Source: Streptomyces spongiae (GTDB lineage: Bacteria > Actinomycetota > Actinomycetes > Streptomycetales > Streptomycetaceae). Taken from it: 33,887 nucleotides of DNA. A program made the position numbers and the translations under genes. The notes beneath the pieces were generated by a model. It did not search any database, was not told where the DNA came from, and worked only from the letters and a program-made list of their open reading frames with translations. This document shows positions 16,665-23,119 of the stretch, piece by piece. The stretch is taken from the NCBI RefSeq assembly GCF_009377185.1, contig NZ_VJZC01000046.1, forward strand, positions 1-33,887, written 5' to 3'. Position 1 is the stretch's first letter. Every line of letters starts with the position of its first letter.

Positions 16665-16692
16665 GGGCGGGGTCTTCGGGCCTCGCCCTTTT
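16665..16692 (+). terminator. Terminator copy next to attR
   Basis: GGGCGGGG (16665-16672), loop TCTTCGGG, CCTCGCCC (16681-16688) and TTTT. One A-to-G change relative to the left copy turns a pair into a G-U wobble. Probably the original chromosomal terminator or its element-borne counterpart. Confidence 0.6.
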
Positions 16693-16760
16693 CAGTGCCG
16701 GAGTTCGGCCGGTGCGAAAAACGGGTTGCAGTCGAAGATCGTGACGCGAATGCTGCCGCC

Positions 16761-17657
16761 ATGAAGATGCACGCCAACCAGCTGACGGTGTCACCTGAGA
16801 CGGTGCGCGTCCTGGTGGATCAGCAGTTCCCCGAGTGGCGGAGCCTGCCCGTCCGGAGCATCGCCTCGCAGGGCACGGTCAACGCCATCTTCCGCATCGG
16901 CGACCGGTTCACGGCTCGACTCCCTCTCGAGTCCGCGGACGTCGAGTCGACGCGGCGCCAACTGGAATCCGAAGTCGCCGCGGCTCGCGAGTTGGCGGGC
17001 CGCACGCGTTTCCCCACGCCCGAGCCGGTCGCGCTGGGCGAACCCGGGGCAGGTTACCCGCTTCCGTGGTCGGTGCAGACGTGGCTGCCCGGGGTCGTGG
17101 CCGACGCTGACGACCCAGGTGGATCGGTCGCGTTCGCCCGCGACTTGGCCGAACTCATAGGCGACCTGCGGGCGATCGACACGCGTGGTCGCGCCTTCGC
17201 CGGCACAGGGCGGGGAGGCGACCTGCGATCCCACGACGCGTGGATGGAGACCTGCTTCGAGCGCAGCGAGCACCTCCTGGACGTTCCCTGGCTTCGCGAC
17301 CTCTGGGCAACGCTGCGCGAGCTGCCGCGCGCCACAGCCGTCGACGCAATGACCCACGGTGACCTGATTCCTGGCAACGTGCTCGTGTCCGCCGGCCGCC
17401 TGGCGGGAATTCTCGACGTCGGCGGCTTCGGCCCGGCCGATCCCTCTCTGGATCTCGTGAGCGCGTGGCATCTGCTCGATGCCGGGCCGCGGCAGGTCCT
17501 CCGTGATCACCTGGGTAGCGACGACCTCGAATGGGAGCGCGGCAAGGCGTGGGCCTTCGCTCAAGCGATGGGGCTGGTCTGGTACTACGTCGAAAGCAAC
17601 CCGCCCATGAGCCGGCTGGGCCGACGCTCCTTGGAACGCATCATGGCGAGCACCTGA
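16761..17657 (+). CDS. Aminoglycoside phosphotransferase (APH)-family kinase
   Basis: A 298-residue protein-kinase-like phosphotransferase. The N-lobe has VNAIFRIGDRFTARLPLES with a candidate ATP-site region, and the C-lobe has the Brenner motif THGDLIPGNVLV (catalytic Asp) and the metal-binding segment ILDVGGFGPADPSLDL, where DxG becomes Asp-Val-Gly. The sequence resembles Streptomyces APH/choline-kinase-type enzymes more than characterised clinical resistance genes, so the substrate could be an antibiotic or another small hydroxyl compound. ATG 16761 was chosen because the family pattern starts there; an in-frame extension upstream only reads through the attR copy. It lies just outside attR and converges with the merR gene, 141 bases of featureless DNA between them. 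Confidence 0.82.
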   Translation: MKMHANQLTVSPETVRVLVDQQFPEWRSLPVRSIASQGTVNAIFRIGDRFTARLPLESADVESTRRQLESEVAAARELAGRTRFPTPEPVALGEPGAGYPLPWSVQTWLPGVVADADDPGGSVAFARDLAELIGDLRAIDTRGRAFAGTGRGGDLRSHDAWMETCFERSEHLLDVPWLRDLWATLRELPRATAVDAMTHGDLIPGNVLVSAGRLAGILDVGGFGPADPSLDLVSAWHLLDAGPRQVLRDHLGSDDLEWERGKAWAFAQAMGLVWYYVESNPPMSRLGRRSLERIMAST

Positions 17658-17798
17658 GGGCGGCTCGGTGGCAACAGGGTTGACCGCAGGCACCCCTGAG
17701 AGCCACTACCGCTCCCGTAGGGGAACGGGGCCCACGCCCGGCGATCACCGTCAGGAGGGTGGCGGCCACTGGGGGCCGTCAGGTGGTTGTACGGCCGG

Positions 17799-18710
17799 TC
17801 AGGTCTGATCTGCGGCGCGCAGGGCCCGCGCCAGCCACTCCAGCTCCTCGGTCGCGTCGGGCGACGAATTCTGCCCGCGCACGCGGGCGACGAGCCTGCG
17901 GTAGCGCTCCGCCCCTGCCTCGATCCCTGCCTCCAGGCTGCGCAGCACGGCGGCCCGGTCGGTGTCGCCGAACAGCCCGGACAGTGTTGCGGCCGCCTCC
18001 GGTCCCTCGGGGGCGACCCCGCGCTCGGTGACCTCCGCGATGGTCTGCACGACCTGCCTGGCCCACCAGATGGATGCCCCGGGGGGACGGCCCTGCCCCG
18101 GTACGGGCGTGTTGAGCTCCATCCATGTGCGCAACCGGGCGCGAAAGCCGGGGTCCCGCACCAGTTCGGCCAGTTCGATCCAGGCGTCGACCTGCTCAGG
18201 TGTGGGATCGTCGGGCAGTTCGATGCGGAAGGCGCGCATACGGTCGCGCAGGTGCGGCTCGACGTCGAGACCGCCGAACACCTCCTCCTTGAACTCGTCG
18301 ATGATCTGCTTGCGTTCGGCGGCGGAGAGCCGCGCCAACCGGTTCATCAGTGCTGTCTCCTCAGCGGTGGAACCACGTGTCGCCACGGTGGACAGGACGG
18401 CCCGGCTCACCTTGAGCGAGCGGATCTGTGCGTCGAGCGCGGCCACGTGCGCGTCGGCGATCTCGGCGATCGTGGTCCGCCCGCTCAGCACCCGGCACAC
18501 GTCGTCGAGCCCGAGGCCCAGCTCCCGCAGGGTGCGGACCAGCTCGACGCGGGCCACGGACTCGGCGTCGTACAGTCGATAGCCGCTCGCGGAGCGGGCC
18601 ACGGGCGGCACCGCTCCCTCGTCCGACCAGAAGCGCAGGGTACGCACCGGAAGTCCGGTGCGGTGCGCGAGCCGGCCGATGGTGAGCAGGTCGGGGCGTT
18701 CGTCGTCCAT
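17799..18710 (-). CDS. MerR-family transcriptional regulator
   Basis: A 303-residue regulator with an N-terminal MerR winged helix: LTIGRLAHRTGLPVRTLRFW, then SDEGAVPPVARSASGYRLYD and the second helix-turn-helix ELGLGLDDVCRVLSG. A dimerisation helix follows, and then about 180 residues of mostly helical effector domain (for example ELAELVRDPGFRARLRTWME) that I do not recognise as a ligand-binding family. No metal-binding cysteine pair is seen, so a metal sensor is unlikely. ATG 18710 is the chosen start; a longer frame upstream lacks domain support. A typical MerR promoter lies immediately in front of it, implying autoregulation, and the divergent HIT gene may share control. Confidence 0.88.
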   Translation of the reverse strand: MDDERPDLLTIGRLAHRTGLPVRTLRFWSDEGAVPPVARSASGYRLYDAESVARVELVRTLRELGLGLDDVCRVLSGRTTIAEIADAHVAALDAQIRSLKVSRAVLSTVATRGSTAEETALMNRLARLSAAERKQIIDEFKEEVFGGLDVEPHLRDRMRAFRIELPDDPTPEQVDAWIELAELVRDPGFRARLRTWMELNTPVPGQGRPPGASIWWARQVVQTIAEVTERGVAPEGPEAAATLSGLFGDTDRAAVLRSLEAGIEAGAERYRRLVARVRGQNSSPDATEELEWLARALRAADQT

Positions 18711-18717
18711 GGGCGAG

Positions 18718-18748
18718 ATCCTGGACCTTCCAGCCGCTGGAGACTCAA
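18718..18748 (-). promoter_or_regulatory. MerR-type promoter/operator for the merR gene
   Basis: On the minus strand: -35 TTGAGT (18748-18743), a 19-base spacer and -10 CAGGAT (18723-18718). The spacer contains the perfect palindrome TCCAGC-G-GCTGGA (18741-18729). A 19-base spacer with a centred palindrome is the hallmark of MerR-controlled promoters. The predicted transcription start falls at about 18711, one base before the ATG, so the message may be leaderless. Confidence 0.6.
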
Positions 18749-18827
18749 GCGTCTCGGTGTCGGCACGGCGCCCGCGGGCTCCGTACGGTTGCCTTGCGGT
18801 GTGAGGCGATCGGCAGACGGAGGAATC

Positions 18828-19310
18828 ATGGCCCAGCACGTCGAGGACCGTCACGGGCGGGAGAACCTGTCCCTCTCCGGCAGACCGGTCGGCACCGACT
18901 GCCCGTTCTGCCGCATCGTGGAGGGCACCGCGCCGGCGCGGGTGCTGCGCGAGTGGGTGGACGCGCTGGCGATCGTGCCCCGGGGCGGGGGTGTTACCGC
19001 GGGGCATGTGCTCGTCCTGCCGAAGACGCACGTCCCGGACATCGCGGCCGATCCGTCCGTGTCCGCGGCGACGATGCGGTGCACCGCCGAACTGGCCGCG
19101 GAGGTCGGCGACTGCAACGTCATCACCTCGCGAGGCGCCGCCGCCACCCAGACGGTGCCGCACCTTCATGTCCACCTGGTGCCGCGGACCCGGGGGGACG
19201 GCATTCTCCTTCCCTGGACGGCCGAGGACGGCGGGGGCCGCCCGGGCCGTGGACGACGGCCCTGGACGGCACGGCCGCTCAACCCGGGTGCTTCAGGTCC
19301 TCCTCGCTGA
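18828..19310 (+). CDS. HIT-family protein
   Basis: A 160-residue histidine-triad protein, a nucleotide hydrolase or transferase fold acting on nucleoside phosphates. It starts with a strong ribosome site (GGAGG, 18820-18824) and ATG 18828. It has CPFCRIVEGTAPARVLREW with a Cys-x2-Cys often seen in zinc-carrying HIT proteins, VTAGHVLVLPKTHVPDIAA, and the active site PHLHVHLVPR (His-x-His-x-His). The last 40 residues are Arg/Gly/Pro-rich and unlike the family. Transcribed divergently from merR, with 117 bases between. Its 3' end overlaps the convergent membrane-protein gene by 18 bases, so the two transcripts meet head-on. Confidence 0.87.
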   Translation: MAQHVEDRHGRENLSLSGRPVGTDCPFCRIVEGTAPARVLREWVDALAIVPRGGGVTAGHVLVLPKTHVPDIAADPSVSAATMRCTAELAAEVGDCNVITSRGAAATQTVPHLHVHLVPRTRGDGILLPWTAEDGGGRPGRGRRPWTARPLNPGASGPPR

Positions 19311-20837
19311 GGGATCGTCGCGGTCGGGCCCCTTGGTGTCGGGCGGATCGGTGCCGGGCTCCTCGGGGTCGGGCCCCTTGGTGCCGGGCTCTTCGGTGTC
19401 GGGCGCATTGGTGTCGGGCGCATTGGTGTCCGTCGCTTCGGCCTCCGCCTCTTCTGCGTCGGCCGCTGTGTCCGCCGCGTCGGGCTCAGGCGGCTTAGCG
19501 TCAGCCGGCTCCGCCGGCGTCACGGCGACCGGTTCGGTGTCCGGCAGCGTGAACTGGGCGTTCAGGCGCTCGGCGATTTCCTCCAGCCAGTTCTCCAGGG
19601 CGTGCGGGGCGTACCGCTCGAGCAGGGTGTAGACGTGCTCCAGGACCTCCAGGCGGAGCCGCGGTGTCGCCGGTCCGTTGCGCTCCTGCTTGACCGGCCA
19701 GGTGTGGTCCCGCAGCGGCAGGTCGAACGAGCCCGCGGTCCCGCTCTCCGCCCGCTCCTCGATGATGCGGACGCAGGCGTCGTCCACGACCCGGTACGCG
19801 TCGGCCGATGTCTGTTCGGCGGCGGCGCGCAGCCGGTGCCAGGCGGTGCTGTGCTGTACGAGCGCCTTCCTCGCCTCCGCCACGAGGGTGCGGAGCCGCT
19901 TGTCGGCGGCCTCCAGCCCGGTCTTCGCCTCCTTCTCCCGGTCCGCGTAGGGGTTGTGCGCGAGGATCTTGACGATGACCGTCGCGGCGCTGAGCACCAG
20001 AATCAGGATGACCACCATGTCCTGGGCCTGGACGAGGGTCTTGGACCCCTGCGCTCCGTCGGCCGCCCTGATGCGGGCGATCGTGCCGAGTCCGACGAAG
20101 AGCAGCACGGTGAACAGCACCGGTACGGTCAGGTTGGCCCAGGGCAGGTCGTTCGGCCTGCGGCTCTCGGTGCGGGTGGGGCGCGGCCAGATCCAGTACT
20201 TCCATGCCGCCCGCGGCCCGCGCCGCACGCGTTCCGTGCGGCGGTCGGCGCGAACGCGCAGGCGGAAGACCGCCTCGGCGAGCAGCGTGCCTGCGGCGAG
20301 CAGCGTCACGGCCACTCCGAACGCGGGCAGGTAGGCGAGTTTGTAGCTGATCTCGCCCGGCGCGAGGCGGAAGAACCGCTGCATGATCGTGCCGACGAAG
20401 ACGGTGTCGAACCCGACGCCGGCCAGGATCGTCGGCCACAGCAGGAACCGCCAGAGCCGCGGTGGACGCCGTAGGCTCTCGGGCCCGTCGTCGGCGTGCC
20501 GGGTACGCACGACGCCGACCTCCCGCTGCGCCTGCCGGGCCGACCGGCCGACTTCGAAGCGTTCCACCGCGTCGATCGCCGTCAGCGCGTCCTGGAACGT
20601 GCCGACGGCCTGTGTCCCCTTCTCCCCGAGGGCCTCCTGGGCCTTGGCCAGGTCGGTGTTGGCCTGCGCGAAGGCCCGCATCAGGACGGCCTGTTCGCGG
20701 TTGTCCGTCGGGTCCGCGGGCCGTGTGACCGGCCGCCGGCCGTCCGGGGTGAGGAGAGGGAGAGTGGGCCCGGGGCAGGGCTTGGGCGACTGGTAACGGG
20801 CCGCCCGCGGCGAACCGTTGCTGCCGTTCACGTCCAT
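19293..20837 (-). CDS. Four-helix membrane protein, last gene of the TIR operon
   Basis: A 514-residue protein of no family I recognise. Residues 50-110 are a helical, probably coiled-coil cytoplasmic segment. Four membrane helices lie near 129-152 (FLLWPTILAGVGFDTVFVG), 168-192 (LAYLPAFGVAVTLLAAGTLL), 236-256 (LTVPVLFTVLLFVGLGTIA) and 273-293 (MVVILILVLSAATVIVKIL). Residues 300-345 are again coiled-coil-like. The tail from 433 is acidic and Pro-rich, with a run of PDT-type repeats (TNAPDTNAPDTEEPGTKGPD). It starts 15 bases after the VWA lipoprotein stop, so it is in the same operon. A scaffold or membrane platform for the other products is a reasonable inference, not shown by motif. Confidence 0.8.
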   Translation of the reverse strand: MDVNGSNGSPRAARYQSPKPCPGPTLPLLTPDGRRPVTRPADPTDNREQAVLMRAFAQANTDLAKAQEALGEKGTQAVGTFQDALTAIDAVERFEVGRSARQAQREVGVVRTRHADDGPESLRRPPRLWRFLLWPTILAGVGFDTVFVGTIMQRFFRLAPGEISYKLAYLPAFGVAVTLLAAGTLLAEAVFRLRVRADRRTERVRRGPRAAWKYWIWPRPTRTESRRPNDLPWANLTVPVLFTVLLFVGLGTIARIRAADGAQGSKTLVQAQDMVVILILVLSAATVIVKILAHNPYADREKEAKTGLEAADKRLRTLVAEARKALVQHSTAWHRLRAAAEQTSADAYRVVDDACVRIIEERAESGTAGSFDLPLRDHTWPVKQERNGPATPRLRLEVLEHVYTLLERYAPHALENWLEEIAERLNAQFTLPDTEPVAVTPAEPADAKPPEPDAADTAADAEEAEAEATDTNAPDTNAPDTEEPGTKGPDPEEPGTDPPDTKGPDRDDPSARRT

Positions 20838-20852
20838 GGTTGTGCCCTCACC

Positions 20853-22118
20853 TCACTTCTCGATGATCTCGATGTCGACGCGGCGCCGGCACTGGAGGCG
20901 CTCCTCGTCGGACGTGCCCGCCGAACCGGATTCCTCCGGGCAGTCCCGTGCCAGGCCCTCGCCTTCCGCCTCGACCGGGGAGACACCGAGGTCGACCAGT
21001 ACGTCCCGTACGGCGTCCGCGCGGGCCTGGGACAGCTGCTTGTTGTTGCCGGAGGTGCCGCGCGGATCCACGTATCCCTTGACCACGACACGGTCGAGGT
21101 CGAGGGTGCGGGCGCTGACGGCGATGTCGGTGAGCATCGGTACGGCCTTGGGGCGCACCCTCGAGGAGTTGGTGTCGAACAGGGCCGCTCCGGGCAGCGA
21201 GTACGTCCGGACGCCGTCCTCGCCGTAGCGGACCACCGGTTCGGCCGGGGCGGGGTCCTTGCCGCTCGGTGCGGCGGCCGTGTCGACCGGTGTGTCCTGG
21301 ACCGTGCAGGAGCCGCCCCCTTCCTCGCACAGGGTGGTCCACAGCTCGGCCAGCCAGTTGCGCTGGGCGGGTTTGGCGGCGGGCGTGTCGGTGGCCGACT
21401 GGGCGAGCCCGACGAACGTGACGTCCACCTCGCGCAGGGCCGGTATCTCCTCTCGGGCGTCGCACACCCTGGCGATGGCCTTGATCTCCGGCTCGTCGCG
21501 GAAGCCCGCCTCGCGCAGATCCGCGCAGCCGGTGGTGGACAGACCGTCGGTGAGGACCAGCAGACGCCGTTCCCGGCCGTCGGCGTCGCCGAGGCCCGCC
21601 GCCCCGGCCGCCATCGCCGCCAGCACGTCGGTCCCGCCGTGGGCTGGGAGCTTGCTCTCGGCCTCGGCGACGTGACCGGTGAGGCATTCCGCGGCGGCGT
21701 CCCGGTTCTCCTGCTGGTTGCCCGGGTTGGGGTCGCTCGCCTTCCACGCGGCCGATTGCTTCCGGGCGGTCCAGGTGACCTTCCCGGAGTTACCTCCGAA
21801 CGTGCCCACCGACACGGTGTCCCCCCGCTCGATCATCTTGGCGAGGAGAGGACTGATCGCGTCCGTGTAGTCCACGCCCTCCGCGGAGGGCTTTGTGCCG
21901 CGCACGGAGGCCGAGGAGTCGACGAGGATCGCGGTCTGCCCGTGCCGGGCCGCCTCGGTGGGCATCTCGGCCATCCAGACGCAGGCGGCCGCGGGGTCGT
22001 ACTCGGCCGACGGGGCGCAGGAGGTGGTGAGGGAGCCCGTCAGCGCGAGGAGGGCGCAGAGACCGACGGCCGTCCGGGAGGCCCGACGACGCCCGTCGGC
22101 CGCGCTGGACGCGTTCAC
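20853..22118 (-). CDS. VWA plus OmpA-like domain lipoprotein
   Basis: A 421-residue exported protein. Residues 15-33 are a signal ending at Cys34 (LTTSC), a lipobox-like site. A von Willebrand factor A domain follows, with its metal site DSSAS (Asp67, Ser69, Ser71), the threonine motif in HGGTDVLAAM and the aspartate in LVLTDGLSTTG. The C-terminal 120 residues are OmpA-like: LFDTNSSRVRPKA, then GYVDPRGTSGNNKQLSQARA and CRRRVDIEI, the pattern that binds peptidoglycan peptides. The VWA region has several cysteines, suited to disulfides outside the cell. Start and preceding stop overlap by 4 bases. It probably sits on the outer membrane face, anchored by lipid and cell wall, and could act as a sensor or adaptor. 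Confidence 0.88.
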   Translation of the reverse strand: MNASSAADGRRRASRTAVGLCALLALTGSLTTSCAPSAEYDPAAACVWMAEMPTEAARHGQTAILVDSSASVRGTKPSAEGVDYTDAISPLLAKMIERGDTVSVGTFGGNSGKVTWTARKQSAAWKASDPNPGNQQENRDAAAECLTGHVAEAESKLPAHGGTDVLAAMAAGAAGLGDADGRERRLLVLTDGLSTTGCADLREAGFRDEPEIKAIARVCDAREEIPALREVDVTFVGLAQSATDTPAAKPAQRNWLAELWTTLCEEGGGSCTVQDTPVDTAAAPSGKDPAPAEPVVRYGEDGVRTYSLPGAALFDTNSSRVRPKAVPMLTDIAVSARTLDLDRVVVKGYVDPRGTSGNNKQLSQARADAVRDVLVDLGVSPVEAEGEGLARDCPEESGSAGTSDEERLQCRRRVDIEIIEK

Positions 22119-23014
22119 GAGGCCGGCCCTTCGACCGCGACCGCGTTGTCGACCCAGGAGAACGGGCTGAGCCCCATCTCGCGGCAGAACGCGCCGAGCG
22201 CCTTGTCGTAGGCGTTGGCGTACTCGAACATGCCGACCCGCTCGTGGTTGTGCGTCGCGTCCTCCAGCACCTTCGCCAGCGCGTGGGTCCCCGAGTGCCG
22301 GAGGTTTCGCAGGGCCTCCATCACCTTGCGGAAGTCCTGGTCGGCGAGGGCCGCGGCGAACGGCACGAGCAGGCGTCGCTGGGTCGCGTCGAGCTGCTCC
22401 AGCTGCTCCAGGTCCTTGATCACCCGCAGCCAGGTCTCGGTGAGCGACTCCACCTGCTCCGCCTTGAGCCGTCCCAGCCGGCCCTCCTCGCGGAGCGTCA
22501 ACTCGGCGAGGTGGTACGGCAGTACGTGCTCACGCAGGGCAGGGTCGACCCGGACGCGGACCGACGGGGAGCAGCGGATACGGCCCTTGTCGTCGTCGTA
22601 GCACCAACCGTCGGCCAGCTTGGCGGTGATCGCACGCTCGGCGGCGACCGGGTCGGCCGGATCGCACTCGCGCGTGGCGGACCAGGCCCGCGCGAGGAGC
22701 TCCTCACGCGCGGTGCCCTCGTGCACGGCGGCACGCTCGCGCAGCACGTCGAGCGTCATCGCGTTGCTGCTCCACTGGAAGGCGGGGTGGACCTGGAACG
22801 CGAACACGTCGCCGCGGGCCGCCACTTCGACAGCCGTGTCCTGCGGAGGCAGTTGCAGGGTCACCTCCTTCCTTGCCGCCGGGAGCGCGGAGGAGCCGTC
22901 GCCGCCGTCCCCGCCGGGACCGGCGGCCTCCCCGTCCTGGTCGGTCGTGCCGGCGTACTTCGAGCGCCACCAGTCGCGCAGCGTGGCGAACAGTCCTTTG
23001 GGGCGTCGTCGCAT
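22115..23014 (-). CDS. Unrecognised protein of the TIR operon
   Basis: A 299-residue soluble protein starting MRRRPKGLFATLRDWWRSKY, preceded by a good ribosome site (AGGAGAG). A Gly/Asp linker to about residue 50 is followed by a beta-rich part (VTLQLPPQDTAVEVAARGDV, FAFQVHPAFQWSS), then a long, mostly helical region with LRVIKDLEQLEQLDATQRR and EALRNLRHSGTHALAKVLED. The basic, Trp-containing N-terminus could attach to a membrane. The mix of a small beta domain with VRVRVDPALRE and a following helix loosely recalls SPFH/band-7 proteins, but I would not assign it. It overlaps the VWA lipoprotein by 4 bases and follows the NTPase by 88 bases. Confidence 0.75.
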   Translation of the reverse strand: MRRRPKGLFATLRDWWRSKYAGTTDQDGEAAGPGGDGGDGSSALPAARKEVTLQLPPQDTAVEVAARGDVFAFQVHPAFQWSSNAMTLDVLRERAAVHEGTAREELLARAWSATRECDPADPVAAERAITAKLADGWCYDDDKGRIRCSPSVRVRVDPALREHVLPYHLAELTLREEGRLGRLKAEQVESLTETWLRVIKDLEQLEQLDATQRRLLVPFAAALADQDFRKVMEALRNLRHSGTHALAKVLEDATHNHERVGMFEYANAYDKALGAFCREMGLSPFSWVDNAVAVEGPAS

Positions 23015-23085
23015 GGTTGTCTCTCCTGTCGATCGTGTGGGTGATGGAGATGGATGTGTGCCGTCGGGCCGGTGTCCGTCGGGAC

Positions 23086-23119
23086 TCACGGCTGCCGGGT
23101 GTTCACGGCTGCCGGGTGT
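23086..23119. repeat. 17-base tandem duplication at the NTPase stop codon
   Basis: TCACGGCTGCCGGGTGT occurs twice without a gap (23086-23102 and 23103-23119). The second copy contains the stop and last codons of the NTPase gene (ending NTRQP), so the first is a duplicate of the gene end lying downstream. Effect on the protein: none. Confidence 0.7.
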
